Shown one piece after another: positions 1 through 10,108 of a DNA stretch of 64,000 nt. A program made the translations under genes and the position numbers. The notes under the pieces are model-generated. The model was not told the DNA's origin. It made no database searches and worked only from the letters and a program-made list of their open reading frames with translations. The DNA is from an uncultured Chlorobiaceae bacterium (lineage in GTDB: Bacteria; Bacteroidota; Chlorobiia; Chlorobiales; Chlorobiaceae), in NCBI GenBank assembly GCA_903882665.1, contig CAIRXW010000023.1, forward strand, positions 62,001 to 126,000, in the 5' to 3' direction. Position 1 is the first letter of the stretch. Each line of letters opens with the position of its first letter.

Positions 1-829
1 AGGTGTGCACAATAAAGCGCTTGGCAGCGACACAGCTCTGGCCGCTGTTCAAAAGGCGAGCCGCAATGCACTGCTCAACCGCCACGGCAAGATCGGCATC
101 ATCAAGCACGATATAGGGGTCGCTGCCACCCAGCTCAAGCACACTTTTTTTCAGGGCACGTCCCGCTTTTGCTGCAACAGCACGGCCAGCAGCGGTACTT
201 CCCGTCACCGATACCGCCTTGACGGCAGGATGGTCAATCATGAAACCGGTCAGAGCATCAACATCTTCAAGAGCGATATGCACGGTACGGTAGAGGTGCC
301 CGGGGAAACCTGCCTCCCGGAAAAGCTCCTCGATAGCAATGGCCGAACCAGTCACATTGGGCGAGTGCTTGACGATAACAGCATTACCTGCCATGATGGC
401 TGGTGCGGCAAAGCGGAAAACCTGCCAGAATGGAAAATTCCACGGCATGATTCCAAGAACAGGGCCAATCGGCTCACATTTTACCACTCCCCTTGCCCCG
501 CCGTCAAGGTCGATCTCTTCCGGCTTTAAAAAGAGTGGCGCCTGCTGAGCATAAAAGTCGCAGACCCAGGCGCACTTCACCACCTCCGCCACCGCCTGGG
601 CAAGCGGCTTGCCCATTTCGCGGCTTATAAGTGCGGCATGGCGCTCCTTCTGGTCGCGAAGGAGCTGCGCAAGGTGCCTCATCAATGCACTGCGTTCCTG
701 CATGGAAACCTCTCTCCATGAAAGGTAATCCTGATGGGAAACGCTCAATATCTCTTCAATCTCGCCGGATCTCATGGTCTGATATTCGGCAATCACCTCT
801 TCAGTCGCCGGATTGAGGGTAAGAATCAT
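1..829 (-). CDS. NAD(P)-dependent aldehyde dehydrogenase, succinate-semialdehyde type (3' end cut by window)
   Basis: Reading from an ATG at 829 toward the left edge gives about 276 residues of an aldehyde dehydrogenase; the remaining C-terminal part lies outside the window. Visible family motifs are the cofactor-binding segment around MPWNFPFWQ, the glycine motif VTGSTAAG, the general-base motif LELGGSDPY (Glu) and the nucleophile motif [11 protein letters not shown] (Cys). The family oxidises an aldehyde to the acid with NAD(P)+. The segment after MPWNFPFWQ resembles the short succinate-semialdehyde dehydrogenases (Sad/GabD group), which have no long N-terminal extension; the start here also gives a short N-terminus. 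Exact substrate is inference. It is the last gene of a leftward run after rsgA, with a 58-base gap, so it could be cotranscribed. Confidence 0.88.
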   Translation of the reverse strand, partial: MILTLNPATEEVIAEYQTMRSGEIEEILSVSHQDYLSWREVSMQERSALMRHLAQLLRDQKERHAALISREMGKPLAQAVAEVVKCAWVCDFYAQQAPLFLKPEEIDLDGGARGVVKCEPIGPVLGIMPWNFPFWQVFRFAAPAIMAGNAVIVKHSPNVTGSAIAIEELFREAGFPGHLYRTVHIALEDVDALTGFMIDHPAVKAVSVTGSTAAGRAVAAKAGRALKKSVLELGGSDPYIVLDDADLAVAVEQCIAARLLNSGQSCVAAKRFIVHT

Positions 830-887
830 GGGTAAGAATGGTTCATGATGGCAAAAGCTGTTCAACCTGAGACGTTGTCCGGAAAGA

Positions 888-1853
888 TCAACTGTCGCGG
901 TCAATACTCTCATAAATTGCAAGATAACTTTCGTAACGTTCCGGATCAATTCGGCCCGACTCAACAGCCTTCAGAATGCCGCACTCCGGCTCCACCGTAT
1001 GCGTACATGAAGAGTAGGCACAATCAGGCATAAAAGCGAGAAACTCCTTGAAATAGAAACGCAGGTTTTCGCGGGTAATCCCTGAAAGATTGAACTCCCT
1101 TATCCCCGGGGTATCAATGATGTAGCCTCCACGGGGCAAAGGCAGCATGATAGAACTGCTTGTGGTGTGCAGCCCTTTTCCGGTCTTCTCATTGGTTTCA
1201 CCGGTTCGAAGCCTCTCCGAGCCGAAAAGCTCATTGATCAGGGTCGACTTTCCAACCCCCGAGTGACCACTGAAGGCAGAAAGCTTGCCGGCAAGAACCT
1301 TGCGGAGAGCCCTCATTCCGTTTTTCTCTTCGGCACTTGTATAAAGAATCCGATAATTAAGGGCGTGATAGGGCTTCATCAGCTCTCTTGTCTCTGTCGA
1401 ATCATCAAGATCCATCTTGTTGACCACAATCACCGTCTTCAACTGCTCCGATTCGGCAAAAACCAGATAACGGTCGATCAGGCGGGTACTGAGCGGAGGG
1501 TCAAAGGCTGAGACCACCACCACCAGTTGATCGATATTGGCGGCAATCACCTGCACCTTCTCCTTGCTGCGGTTCCGGCGAAGATCCCTTTTTCGTGTCA
1601 GGGCACTCCGGCGACGCTCCACAAGCGTAATAACCGCTTCAAACAACTCCGTGCCTGTTTCAGTCTCTTTCAGCACCACCCGGTCACCGACCGCAACAAG
1701 GGATGAAAAATCATTCTCCGTCTTCGTTCCGGGGAAAGTACGGCACCTGAACTCCTCACCCCCGTCGGTTAGAACCATATATGTTGAGCCGGTAACTTCA
1801 ATAACCATACCGCCGCTCACCCCTCCAGCCTCTCTATTACGCTCCATCTTCAC
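888..1853 (-). CDS. rsgA: Ribosome small-subunit-dependent GTPase RsgA
   Basis: A 321-residue circularly permuted GTPase that assists late maturation of the 30S subunit. The order seen is an N-terminal OB-fold-like segment (about residues 15-75), then G4 (VNKMDLDD), the P-loop GHSGVGKSTLIN, and G3 (DTPGIREF). A C-terminal zinc knuckle follows with the pattern C-x5-C-x-H-x5-C (Cys in PDCAYSSCTHT and PECG). Length is typical for the family. The start at 1853 has a second Met two codons later, so the true start may be 1847. It lies 30 bases downstream of recG on the same strand and probably shares its transcript. Confidence 0.95.
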   Translation of the reverse strand: MKMERNREAGGVSGGMVIEVTGSTYMVLTDGGEEFRCRTFPGTKTENDFSSLVAVGDRVVLKETETGTELFEAVITLVERRRSALTRKRDLRRNRSKEKVQVIAANIDQLVVVVSAFDPPLSTRLIDRYLVFAESEQLKTVIVVNKMDLDDSTETRELMKPYHALNYRILYTSAEEKNGMRALRKVLAGKLSAFSGHSGVGKSTLINELFGSERLRTGETNEKTGKGLHTTSSSIMLPLPRGGYIIDTPGIREFNLSGITRENLRFYFKEFLAFMPDCAYSSCTHTVEPECGILKAVESGRIDPERYESYLAIYESIDRDS

Positions 1854-1883
1854 ACTGCTCCGCTCCCCTTCTTTATAAAAAAA

Positions 1884-4070
1884 CTACCCGATATCCGCCA
1901 GTGCGAACCGGTCATGATAATGATGCAGATAACACTCCCGTATCATACTATGCCCTGCACCCCGCAACTGGCAATCCTCTTCGACAAGCTTGAATGCCGC
2001 CGCGCGTGCCGACTGCATGATATCAAAATCCTTGTTCAGATCGGCAACCCGTAATCCACTCAATGTCCCGGACTGCTCTTTTCCAAGAATATTTCCCGCT
2101 CCCCTTATTTTAGCATCAATTTCAGAGATAAGGAAACCATCCGTCGTTGACTCCATGGCCGAAAGCCTTTCGTGCGCCTCCGCCGTCATTTTCGCATGAA
2201 GCAGAAAACAGGTGGAACGCTGCTCTCCCCGGCCAACCCGCCCCCTGAGCTGATGCAGTTGGGCCAGACCAAAGCGTTCGGCATGTTCAATAACCATAAC
2301 CGTCGCATTCGGCACGTCAACACCAACCTCAATCACCGTGGTGCCCACCAGCAGATCAATCTCGCGGCGCCGGAACTGCTCCATCACCCTCTCCTTCTCA
2401 TCCGGCGTCAGTTGGCCATGAATCAATCCAAGACGCAGATCAGCAAACAGGGTGACAGAAAGCTCCTGATAACTCTCCACCGCAGCTTTCAGATCCATTT
2501 TTTCCGACTCCTCAACAAGAGGATAGACAATATAACCCTGTCTTCCTTCCGCGATCTCGGCACGGAGATAACCATAAACTTTCATCTTCTCCTCTTCAGG
2601 GCGCACAACAGTCCTGACCGGTATCCGTCCGGCAGGCATCTGGCGAATAACCGAAACATCAAGATCACCAAAAACCCCCATGGTGAGGGTTCTCGGTATC
2701 GGTGTCGCCGTCATCAGCAGCACATGCGGATGTGTCGCCTTCTCCTGCAACGCCTTGCGCTGCAACACCCCGAAACGGTGCTGCTCATCAATAATCACAA
2801 GGCCAAGGCTGTTGTAGCTCACCCCCGGCTCAATCATGGCATGGGTACCGACCGCAATATGCAGCTCTCCCGAACTGAGTGCCGCAAGCACCGCCTGGCG
2901 CTCCTTTTTCCCCTGCTTCCCCGTCACCATGCCAACCTGCACGCCAAGCGGATTGAAAAAACGCTTCATAACCAGATAATGCTGCACCGCCAAAATCTCG
3001 GTAGGAGCCATAAAGGCCGACTGCAACCCGTTATCAACCGCAAGAGCCATGGCAAACATGGCCACAATGGTTTTTCCCGAACCGACATCGCCCTGCAGAA
3101 GGCGGTTCATCGGGCTGCCGCTTTTGAGGTCGCGATAGATTTCACGAATGGCATTTTTCTGGGCCTCGGTCAAGGTGTATGGCAAGCTCGCATGGAGCTT
3201 TTGGGTCACCTCACCGGAGTGAGTAAACTTTGCCGCCGCCTTGTTTCGCCTGATTGCACTGTGACGCAGCGCAAAGAGGAGCTGGGCATAAAAGAGCTCC
3301 GTCCACTTCATCCGGTAACGAGCCCTTGCAAGATGCTCATGCGAAGAGGGAAAGTGAATTTCACGATAAGCCTCCGCAAGCGGCATCAGAGCGTTGCCCG
3401 CAATCATGGACGAGGTCAGATTCTCATCCTTGCCTGGGGTACACACCTCAAAAGCACGGGCAACAAGGGTGCGGAAGGGCTTTGAACCGAGACCCGCCTG
3501 CTTCATCGCATCGGTTGACGGGTAGAGGGGAATAATCTGGCCGGTATTGTAAAGCTCCAAATCGCTGCACTCCCCGCTGCGCGACTCAATAATATCAGGG
3601 CTGAGACGGTCAAAATCAGGGTGCTGCATCTGCGCATGATGGCCGAAATAGCTTATCTTTCCATGAACAGCAAGCGATTCACCCTGCACAACGCTGCGGG
3701 AGAAGTAGCGGACACCCCTGAACCAGGTCAGTTCAAGCACACCGGTGGCATCGCCAAGCCACGCCTTGAAACGCGCCCGACCGGGACTATCCCCGTCGAG
3801 CTGTGTCTTTATCACTGTACCGACAACGGTCACCGTTTCACCATCCGCAAGCGCTCCGATACTCTTCATGGCTCGCCGGTCGAGATAACGACGCGGAAAA
3901 TAATCAAACAGGTCATCAAGGGTCAGAATACCAGCCATTTGCAGAATTAATGCCTTTTTTGTGCCGACTCCCTTGAGCCAGGTGATTGCGGTGGTACCGG
4001 TCATCTTAATGGTTGTAACTCGATTGAAATTCTTGTATATTTCCGCCTTTACTATTTTACCGTCAGTCAT
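1884..4070 (-). CDS. recG: ATP-dependent DNA helicase RecG
   Basis: Helicase that remodels stalled replication forks and branch-migrates recombination intermediates. The 728-residue reading frame shows an N-terminal wedge/OB region, then Walker A ([11 protein letters not shown]), the DEQH-type Walker B ([10 protein letters not shown]), motif III ([12 protein letters not shown]) and the C-terminal helicase motifs ([29 protein letters not shown]). The upstream 22 residues up to an internal Met (start at 4004, MTGTTAITW) look poorly conserved, so 4004 is a realistic alternative start. It diverges from rpmE, whose start lies only 33 bases away, so the two share a compact intergenic promoter region unless the RecG start is 4004. 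Confidence 0.96.
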   Translation of the reverse strand: MTDGKIVKAEIYKNFNRVTTIKMTGTTAITWLKGVGTKKALILQMAGILTLDDLFDYFPRRYLDRRAMKSIGALADGETVTVVGTVIKTQLDGDSPGRARFKAWLGDATGVLELTWFRGVRYFSRSVVQGESLAVHGKISYFGHHAQMQHPDFDRLSPDIIESRSGECSDLELYNTGQIIPLYPSTDAMKQAGLGSKPFRTLVARAFEVCTPGKDENLTSSMIAGNALMPLAEAYREIHFPSSHEHLARARYRMKWTELFYAQLLFALRHSAIRRNKAAAKFTHSGEVTQKLHASLPYTLTEAQKNAIREIYRDLKSGSPMNRLLQGDVGSGKTIVAMFAMALAVDNGLQSAFMAPTEILAVQHYLVMKRFFNPLGVQVGMVTGKQGKKERQAVLAALSSGELHIAVGTHAMIEPGVSYNSLGLVIIDEQHRFGVLQRKALQEKATHPHVLLMTATPIPRTLTMGVFGDLDVSVIRQMPAGRIPVRTVVRPEEEKMKVYGYLRAEIAEGRQGYIVYPLVEESEKMDLKAAVESYQELSVTLFADLRLGLIHGQLTPDEKERVMEQFRRREIDLLVGTTVIEVGVDVPNATVMVIEHAERFGLAQLHQLRGRVGRGEQRSTCFLLHAKMTAEAHERLSAMESTTDGFLISEIDAKIRGAGNILGKEQSGTLSGLRVADLNKDFDIMQSARAAAFKLVEEDCQLRGAGHSMIRECYLHHYHDRFALADIG

Positions 4071-4103
4071 ATCATTTATTGTACGACAAAGTCAACGAAA
4101 GTC

Positions 4104-4328
4104 ATGAAACAAGATATTCATCCAAAGTATACCGAAGTCACCGTCAACTGCGCAAACTGCGGCAACGCCTTCGTCACCCGTTCAACCCGTGCAACCATCA
4201 AGGTTGACATCTGCAACAACTGCCACCCCTTCTATACCGGAAAGCAGACCCTTGTCGATACCGCCGGACGCGTCGAACGCTTCAACAAGCGCTTTGCAAA
4301 ATCAACAGCAGCACAGGCAAACGCCTGA
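4104..4328 (+). CDS. rpmE: 50S ribosomal protein L31
   Basis: A 74-residue L31, a component of the large ribosomal subunit. Opening residues MKQDIHPKY are the classic L31 start. It carries two Cys-x2-Cys pairs (CANC and CNNC), so it is the zinc-binding (C+) form. The C-terminal tail [10 protein letters not shown] is also standard. It is followed 21 bases later by frr on the same strand, so ribosome structure and recycling genes are probably cotranscribed. Confidence 0.97.
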   Translation: MKQDIHPKYTEVTVNCANCGNAFVTRSTRATIKVDICNNCHPFYTGKQTLVDTAGRVERFNKRFAKSTAAQANA

Positions 4329-4349
4329 CTCTAACCCATCGGAACCGCT

Positions 4350-4910
4350 ATGAGTGTCAGAGAGGTTTATCAGAAAACTGAGCCGAAGATGAAAAAAACC
4401 ATCGAGGCGTTTCAGCATGAAATCGCTTCGATCAGAACCGGAAAGGCGACAACAACACTGCTCGACCGTGTCAAGGTAGAGGCTTATGGCCAGCAGATGC
4501 CGCTGAAACAGGTCGGCAACATCAGCGTGCTTGATGTCCACACCCTTATTGTCCAGGTCTGGGACAAATCAATGGTATCGGCCACCGAAAGGGCTATCCG
4601 CGATGCCAACCTTGGGCTCAACCCTGCCGCCGACGGCCAGAACATCCGCGTCAGCATTCCCCCGCTCACCGAAGAGCGCCGCAAAGAGTTTGTCAAACTC
4701 ACCAAAAAATTTGGCGAGGACTCAAAAGTATCCCTTCGCAACCTTCGCCGCGATATGATTCAGGAGATTGAAAAGCTCGAAAAATCAAGAGCGATCAGCG
4801 AAGACGACAAAAACAAGGGCAAAAAGGATGCCGACGAAATGCTCCACAAATTTGAAAAACAGCTTACCGACCTGATCACGCACAAAGAGAAAGAGATCAT
4901 GGAGGTTTAA
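4350..4910 (+). CDS. frr: Ribosome recycling factor
   Basis: A 186-residue factor that, with EF-G, splits post-termination ribosomes so they can start again. It has the normal length and family signature: an N-terminal helix (KMKKTIEAFQHEIASIRTGK), a middle domain (VWDKSMV, DGQNIRVSIPPLTEERR) and a long C-terminal helix (DMIQEIEKLEKS). It is the second gene of an rpmE-frr pair and is followed by an intrinsic terminator that it shares with bchY coming from the other side. Confidence 0.97.
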   Translation: MSVREVYQKTEPKMKKTIEAFQHEIASIRTGKATTTLLDRVKVEAYGQQMPLKQVGNISVLDVHTLIVQVWDKSMVSATERAIRDANLGLNPAADGQNIRVSIPPLTEERRKEFVKLTKKFGEDSKVSLRNLRRDMIQEIEKLEKSRAISEDDKNKGKKDADEMLHKFEKQLTDLITHKEKEIMEV

Positions 4911-4944
4911 GGTAGCTGACGCAAAAGAAGTCATCAGATAAGCG

Positions 4945-4979
4945 AAAAGCCGGGCATCCCCCGGCTTTCTGCGTTTTTA
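4945..4979. terminator. Bidirectional intrinsic terminator between frr and bchY
   Basis: AAAGCCGGG at 4946-4954 pairs perfectly with CCCGGCTTT at 4960-4968 across a five-base loop, followed by a short T-run (4974-4978). It sits between the convergent 3' ends of frr (+) and bchY (-), so it can serve both; the A-run on the left gives a U-tract for the leftward transcript. Confidence 0.8.
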
Positions 4980-5012
4980 TGAGCGATTCCCAAAAGGTAC
5001 AACGCGCAGACC

Positions 5013-6248
5013 TCATGCAAAATAGTCCTTCATCTTTCGGAACACCTCTTTTTTGCCAAGCAGGCCGCTGATCATGCCGAGTACGGTTGCGGCTCCGGCG
5101 GCAAAAAAGAGCGGGCGCGAGGAGATGTTGTTGGTATAGTAGATGGCCGGGATTCCCCGCTCCTTGGCAAAACTGTCGAGCGAGGTGGTGCCGATCACAA
5201 GATCCGGTTCATAATCAATTACCGCCTGCATATCCTCTTCAAGAAACTTGCGATAGCGAATCTCGGTACCAAGCATGGTGAGAACCTTGTGCTCCTCCTC
5301 TCCGAGCGGCATCCTTGCAATGGAGGTGGATGCGTAGGGCACCTCAAGGCCAGCCTCCAGCAAAAGACGAACAAGGGGAAGTTCATTGCCTTCATAGCCG
5401 GCAACTATCACTTTTCCCTTCAGATGGCTGAACTGTGAAAGCACCGCACGGGTCTTCTCTGCCTCCTCATCGGCAACAGCCTGAACGGTAACGGGATCGA
5501 GATCAAGAGTCTCTCCGATTCGGCGGATCCATTGCGCCGTGGCGTTCGCCCCTATCGGATTCCCCTTCACAATCTTCACACCCTTCTCTTCAAGCAGTGA
5601 AACCGTTCTCTCATAAAAGGGGTGGAGCACCGCGCACGCTTCCGCCTGACCGGCCTCGATATAATCTTCAAGTGCCGTACCGGGCAGGGTAATGACCGAC
5701 TCGACACCGATTTTCTGGAGAACAGCTCCGATGGTCATGGCATCAACCGGAAAAATCTCACCCAGCACAACAAGTGATTTCACTTTTTGCGGGCCCTCAA
5801 AACGGCCAAACCGCTTCAGCAGAGTCGCAACGGCAACATCTTTTGCCTCCGGGTGCGTCCTGATCTGGAAGGCTGGCAGGCGCACCAGCAGCACCTCCGC
5901 ATTGCCAGCCTTCCGGGGGAGCAACTCCTCGGCAATTCCGGCAGTTTCAGCTACGCAGGTGCTGACCACAGGAATAAAGCGCACCGCCGGGTCACGGGCA
6001 ATCTCCTCTATCGTGCGGCGCACATCGTCAATCATGGTTCCGCCTGAAATCTGCACATTCATCAGTTCAGGCGAGATGATCGATTTGCGCGCGGCATAAA
6101 AATGCGATACAAAGGTAAGCCCGTAAAGGCACCCCTGATCGGCAACCAGGCAAACCTGGACACCGTCGATTCTTGTCAGCACCCTCAGCCCACCGAACGC
6201 AGGACACATCGATTGGGGATGCAACGCTTTACAGCCCTTTTGTTCCAT
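5013..6248 (-). CDS. bchY: Chlorophyllide a reductase subunit BchY
   Basis: Subunit of chlorophyllide a oxidoreductase (COR, BchXYZ), the nitrogenase-like enzyme that reduces ring B of chlorophyllide a on the way to bacteriochlorophyll a. With the start at 6248 (MEQKGCKAL) the protein has 411 residues. Three conserved cysteines that hold the BchYZ iron-sulfur cluster in the family are visible: Cys15 (PQSMCPAFGG), Cys40 (DQGCLYG) and Cys98 (VVSTCVAETAG). The N-terminus is shorter than in purple bacteria. A reading frame continues upstream to 6413, but that part overlaps the preceding gene and has no family similarity. The start overlaps the stop of the HU-SPOR gene by 20 bases, which suggests translational coupling. 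bchX and bchZ are not in the window. Confidence 0.93.
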   Translation of the reverse strand: MEQKGCKALHPQSMCPAFGGLRVLTRIDGVQVCLVADQGCLYGLTFVSHFYAARKSIISPELMNVQISGGTMIDDVRRTIEEIARDPAVRFIPVVSTCVAETAGIAEELLPRKAGNAEVLLVRLPAFQIRTHPEAKDVAVATLLKRFGRFEGPQKVKSLVVLGEIFPVDAMTIGAVLQKIGVESVITLPGTALEDYIEAGQAEACAVLHPFYERTVSLLEEKGVKIVKGNPIGANATAQWIRRIGETLDLDPVTVQAVADEEAEKTRAVLSQFSHLKGKVIVAGYEGNELPLVRLLLEAGLEVPYASTSIARMPLGEEEHKVLTMLGTEIRYRKFLEEDMQAVIDYEPDLVIGTTSLDSFAKERGIPAIYYTNNISSRPLFFAAGAATVLGMISGLLGKKEVFRKMKDYFA

Positions 6249-7290
6249 GAAGCACAACCCCCTTTTGTACCTGTTGGATATAAGCAGCGCCACCAGTTTT
6301 TTGAGCCATCTGCCCGATACGCTCTGTCGCGGCACTGCGACTTGAAAACCCGCCACTAATAACCCTGTAATAGTTGATTCCGTTCTGATATGCCGGCCAG
6401 ATAAAAGCCACAACCCCTTCTGAACGCAGACGTTTCACCTCTTTGCGGGCACTCTCCTCATTGCTGAACGTAACCAGAACAATCGTATAATTTTTCGGGG
6501 CAAGAACAAGAGCGTCATTTGCCCCCTCCTTTTCGACAGAAAGAACCGGAACAGAAGGCCTCTTTTCCATTTCATGGTCGTTATGCACAACTGCGGCAGG
6601 ACTCTCGCTCTGAACAACAGCTCTTGTCATTCTTGCAGGTTGCAGCTTTGTTGAACCGGAAGAGACGGCTTTTGTTTGCATACCGTAGAAAACGGCAAGC
6701 AGCAAAACGGCAATGGCACCAACTGCAATGGCACCAAGTGCAAGCGGCACAACATAACGAAACTTTTTCTCCTCTTCTTTGTCCAGCCTCACCTGAGGCG
6801 GAGACAACACGACCTCCCGCAGACCCTGATACTCCCTGTTCAGAAGCTCCTCCAGTGATTGTTCCGGAAAAAAGCCATAGACTCCCTGCTCGAAAGCGAA
6901 CCGGCCAATCCCGTTCAGGCAGACCTCTCGCTGTTGCTGCACAGCGCTGGAAAAAAGGTCGACAAGGCTTTTGCCAAACCGTTCAGCATCATGCAGACTC
7001 ATGGAGAGCCTCGACATTGCCAGACGAATGGTATCATCAGCACCCGATATCTGGCTGCTGAAGGTGAGCCTGTTACTCGGAGGAGAATAGACAACGGTTG
7101 ATGTCGTACTCTTTTTTGTTGCGGGAAAATGCGTCACCGTAAACGCACCAAGCCCCTTGATCGAAAGCTTGCGCTCGGCAAGCAGTTCGGCAACTATAGC
7201 GGAAGAAAATTGATTCAGAAGAAGCTCGGCCTCCTGCCTTTCAACCTCAAGCAACCCCGCCAGATTTTCTATACAATCATGGTTAGTCAT
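6229..7290 (-). CDS. Membrane protein with tandem HU-like domains and a C-terminal SPOR domain
   Basis: About 353 residues from the Met at 7290 (MTNHDCIENL); an upstream Met at 7320 is possible. Two N-terminal HU-like repeats (about residues 1-75 and 85-150; SIKGLGAFTV and CLNGIGRFAF mark equivalent strands) of the prokaryotic CCDC81-like HU type precede one transmembrane segment (about 178-204, VVPLALGAIAVGAIAVLLLAV). A proline/serine-rich stretch and a SPOR domain (about 268-340) follow. SPOR domains bind denuded peptidoglycan at division sites; HU-like domains may act as cytoplasmic DNA or protein binders. This order suggests a cytoplasm-to-septum linker, which is inference. It overlaps bchY by 20 bases. 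Confidence 0.8.
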   Translation of the reverse strand: MTNHDCIENLAGLLEVERQEAELLLNQFSSAIVAELLAERKLSIKGLGAFTVTHFPATKKSTTSTVVYSPPSNRLTFSSQISGADDTIRLAMSRLSMSLHDAERFGKSLVDLFSSAVQQQREVCLNGIGRFAFEQGVYGFFPEQSLEELLNREYQGLREVVLSPPQVRLDKEEEKKFRYVVPLALGAIAVGAIAVLLLAVFYGMQTKAVSSGSTKLQPARMTRAVVQSESPAAVVHNDHEMEKRPSVPVLSVEKEGANDALVLAPKNYTIVLVTFSNEESARKEVKRLRSEGVVAFIWPAYQNGINYYRVISGGFSSRSAATERIGQMAQKTGGAAYIQQVQKGVVLHGTKGL

Positions 7291-7503
7291 AGCAGCACCA
7301 ATCCCCGATAACGCGTTCACCTCACACGGTTAACAAAAACCGAATATAACACTTCCACCCTGAAAACATCATCTCTCTGCTGTTTCAAATCCCGCTCGCC
7401 CCCTACGAAATAAAATGCTCGAGCTTGATGCCGTTTTTTTTCAACCGGATTTATTCTATACTCCGCAGAGCGAGAATTTTCAACAAACTCTCCCATTCCT
7501 TTT

Positions 7504-8712
7504 ATGAGCACAGACATTCTTTCAGTCAGTGAACTGACGCAACAGATCAAAACAGGGCTTGAGACTCTTTTTCCCCAGGTCAGGCTTAAAGGGGAAATAT
7601 CGAACTGCAAGCGGCATGGGTCGGGCCATATCTATTTGACACTGAAAGATGAGGGTGCCCAGATACCGGCTGTTGTCTGGAAAACCACTGCCAGCCGCCT
7701 TGGTGTTACACTGAAAGATGGCATGGATGTTGTCGCTGAAGGACGGCTTGAGGTCTATCCTCCATCAGGCCGTTATCAGCTTATCTGTACGTCAGTCACT
7801 GAAGCCGGACAGGGCGCTCTTCAGCAGGCTTTTGCCGAACTCCTTCAGAAACTTGCCAAAGCGGGCTATTTCAGCGCTGAACGAAAGAGAACGATTCCTT
7901 CCATCCCGGAAACCATCGGCCTCATCACCTCCTCCACCGGTGCTGTGATCGAGGATATGAGCAAGGTACTCGAACGAAGATTTCCGGCGGCACGGCTCCT
8001 TCTCTATCCGGTCAAGGTGCAGGGTCTGAGTGCCGCTGAAGAGGTTGCCGCAGGTATTGCCTGGTTCAACACGGCAAAAAAGAAGCAGCATCGGCCTGAT
8101 GTGATCATTATCGCACGAGGTGGAGGTTCACTCGAAGATCTGCAGGCCTTCAATGGAGAGGTTGTGGCCAATGCCCTCTATCACTCACTCATACCGGTTA
8201 TCAGCGCCATCGGCCACGAAACCGATCTCACCATTGCCGATATGGTGGCTGACCTTCGGGCTGGAACTCCCTCCATTGCCGCAGAACTTGCCGTGCCGGA
8301 CAGCCAGGAGCTGCTCCGCCATATCGGCAATCTCCAGTCAAGGCAGGATCGGCTTCTGCAGGCAAAGCTTGAGGGGGCTGAGCGTCACGTCTATTCGATC
8401 TGCAGCAGTTACGCCTTCAACCGTCCACCCCTGCAAATGGAGCAGTTTCATGAGCGGCTCAACTCCCTTGCCGCACAGATGTCACGAAGCATAACAACCC
8501 TTTACAGCGAGCGGGTACAGCACTACACTTCCGTCAAACAGCAATTGACCATGCTTGATTACCGTAAAACGCTTGAACGAGGATATGTGCTTGTCAAAAA
8601 AGAGGGAAAGTACATGACCGGCACACAAAAACTCAAACCCTCCGACGGAGTGGAACTTCTCTTTCATGACGGAATACTCCCTGCGGTGATCAGCCCCGCA
8701 AAGAGTTCCTGA
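7504..8712 (+). CDS. xseA: Exodeoxyribonuclease VII large subunit
   Basis: A 402-residue catalytic subunit of exonuclease VII, which degrades single-stranded DNA from both ends. It starts with an OB-fold domain ([35 protein letters not shown]), then the nuclease core ([58 protein letters not shown]) and a coiled-coil tail. The small subunit gene xseB is not nearby. The 3' end overlaps the convergent kdsB by 23 bases. Confidence 0.96.
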   Translation: MSTDILSVSELTQQIKTGLETLFPQVRLKGEISNCKRHGSGHIYLTLKDEGAQIPAVVWKTTASRLGVTLKDGMDVVAEGRLEVYPPSGRYQLICTSVTEAGQGALQQAFAELLQKLAKAGYFSAERKRTIPSIPETIGLITSSTGAVIEDMSKVLERRFPAARLLLYPVKVQGLSAAEEVAAGIAWFNTAKKKQHRPDVIIIARGGGSLEDLQAFNGEVVANALYHSLIPVISAIGHETDLTIADMVADLRAGTPSIAAELAVPDSQELLRHIGNLQSRQDRLLQAKLEGAERHVYSICSSYAFNRPPLQMEQFHERLNSLAAQMSRSITTLYSERVQHYTSVKQQLTMLDYRKTLERGYVLVKKEGKYMTGTQKLKPSDGVELLFHDGILPAVISPAKSS

Positions 8713-9433
8713 TAATGCTGCGCACCAGTTCAAGATCTTCCAGAGTGTTAACCCCTGGATTATCAACAAGCGTTCTGACACACTTGATACGGAAACCGTT
8801 TTCCAGCAGCCGGAGCTGCTCAAGTGATTCCGCCTCTTCGAGCATTGAAGGGGGAAGCGCGGAAAATTTTTCCAGCACATCAGCCCGGAAGGCATAGAGG
8901 CCGATATGGCGATAGAAGGTGGTTGAGGGGAGCATATTGCGCCGAAACGGTATCGGACTGCGCGAAAAATAGAGGGCAAACCCCCTTGCATCCATAACCA
9001 CCTTCACCAGATGCGGATCGTTTATCTGCTCGCGGTCATCTGGCTGCAACGCCAGGACGAGGGTTGAACAATCGGGAGGAGTATCGGAAAAGAAGGGATC
9101 AAGAGCCAGATCAATATTTTCAGGGCTGATCAAGGGCTCATCCCCCTGCAGATTGAGGAAAACATCCCCTTCGATCTGGCGGGCAGCTTCAGCAATCCGC
9201 TCGGTACCGCAGCTTGCTGTTGGAGAGGTCATGACCACCTCTGCCCCGTATGCCTCAAGAACCGCGGCTATCTCATGGCTGTCGGTAGCCACCACAACCC
9301 TCTCGGCAAGACGTGATTTGAGTGCCTGGCGCCAGGTACGCACAATCAGCGGCTCCCCTTCAAGATCAGCCAGCATTTTGCGGTCGAGACGGCTCGATTC
9401 AAGCCTTGCAGGTATAAGAATGACTGCTTTCAT
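8690..9433 (-). CDS. kdsB: 3-deoxy-manno-octulosonate cytidylyltransferase (CMP-KDO synthetase)
   Basis: A 247-residue enzyme that activates KDO with CTP to CMP-KDO for the inner core of lipopolysaccharide, so the cell has an LPS outer membrane. The nucleotide-binding start [17 protein letters not shown], the [10 protein letters not shown] motif and the segment [10 protein letters not shown] identify the family; length is normal. It is the last gene of a tight leftward cluster gatC, DUF167, kdsB with gaps of 7 and 9 bases, and its end overlaps xseA by 23 bases. Confidence 0.95.
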   Translation of the reverse strand: MKAVILIPARLESSRLDRKMLADLEGEPLIVRTWRQALKSRLAERVVVATDSHEIAAVLEAYGAEVVMTSPTASCGTERIAEAARQIEGDVFLNLQGDEPLISPENIDLALDPFFSDTPPDCSTLVLALQPDDREQINDPHLVKVVMDARGFALYFSRSPIPFRRNMLPSTTFYRHIGLYAFRADVLEKFSALPPSMLEEAESLEQLRLLENGFRIKCVRTLVDNPGVNTLEDLELVRSIIRNSLRG

Positions 9434-9442
9434 GAAAGAATT

Positions 9443-9736
9443 TCAAACGAAGGGTTCAAGAATGAGGGCCGCCGCCTCGGAGCTGATCCCCTCAACCATC
9501 ACGGTTTTTGTCCGGGAACTCTGGCCCGACAGAATGTGCACCCGCGACGGAGGAATATGGAAAAGCTTTGAAAAAAGTGCACAGCACTCCCGGTTGGCAG
9601 CATCATCGACGGGCGCAGCTTTCAGGCTTACCTTCAGGCCACCGTTGTAGATGCCGCAAATCCGGCTTCTCGATGAGCGAGGCTGCGCCTTGACAACAAA
9701 AAGAGCACTGCCATTTTTTTCGCGAAGTTCAATCAC
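9443..9736 (-). CDS. DUF167 (YggU/Mth637-type) protein
   Basis: A 97-residue member of the DUF167 family of small alpha/beta proteins of unknown function. The signature is visible in [31 protein letters not shown] and [14 protein letters not shown]. It lies between gatC and kdsB with single-digit gaps, so cotranscription is likely, but the neighbours do not explain its role. Confidence 0.9.
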   Translation of the reverse strand: MIELREKNGSALFVVKAQPRSSRSRICGIYNGGLKVSLKAAPVDDAANRECCALFSKLFHIPPSRVHILSGQSSRTKTVMVEGISSEAAALILEPFV

Positions 9737-9743
9737 CGACGAA

Positions 9744-10031
9744 CTACCCGATCACTTTTGGCACCTTGAAAAAGCGATCCTGCCTGTCGGGAGCATTCAG
9801 CAGTACCTCCGACGAAGAGAGAGCCTGAAGCTCAACATCCTCACGAAGTACATTGACTGCGTCATGAATGCTGCTGAGTGGCAGCACGCCTTCTGTATCA
9901 ACTTCATTGAGCTTTTCAACATAGTGCAGAATATTGTTAAGCTCGCTGGTCATCGTCAGCATCTCTTCATCACTGAATCGCAGCTTGGCCAATTCGGCGA
10001 TATAGGCAACATCTTTAGTGGTAACCGACAT
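9744..10031 (-). CDS. gatC: Asp-tRNA(Asn)/Glu-tRNA(Gln) amidotransferase subunit C
   Basis: A 95-residue GatC, the linker subunit that wraps GatA and GatB in the enzyme that amidates mischarged Glu-tRNA(Gln) and/or Asp-tRNA(Asn). The family pattern is plain: [16 protein letters not shown] at the start, [19 protein letters not shown] in the middle, and a C-terminal [17 protein letters not shown]. gatA and gatB are not in the window. It is the first gene of the gatC-DUF167-kdsB cluster. Confidence 0.96.
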   Translation of the reverse strand: MSVTTKDVAYIAELAKLRFSDEEMLTMTSELNNILHYVEKLNEVDTEGVLPLSSIHDAVNVLREDVELQALSSSEVLLNAPDRQDRFFKVPKVIG

Positions 10032-10108
10032 AAAAAAGCTTCGTAAAATTATAAAAACAGACGGATCAACTCAAATCCCGGTAAAAAAACAGAGTTTGGA
10101 GTTTGTTA

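Noticed and set aside
2172-3485. 437-codon open frame on the plus strand across recG
   Set aside because: It is antisense to the clear RecG coding sequence, has no domain, and is rich in His/Arg as expected from the complementary frame.
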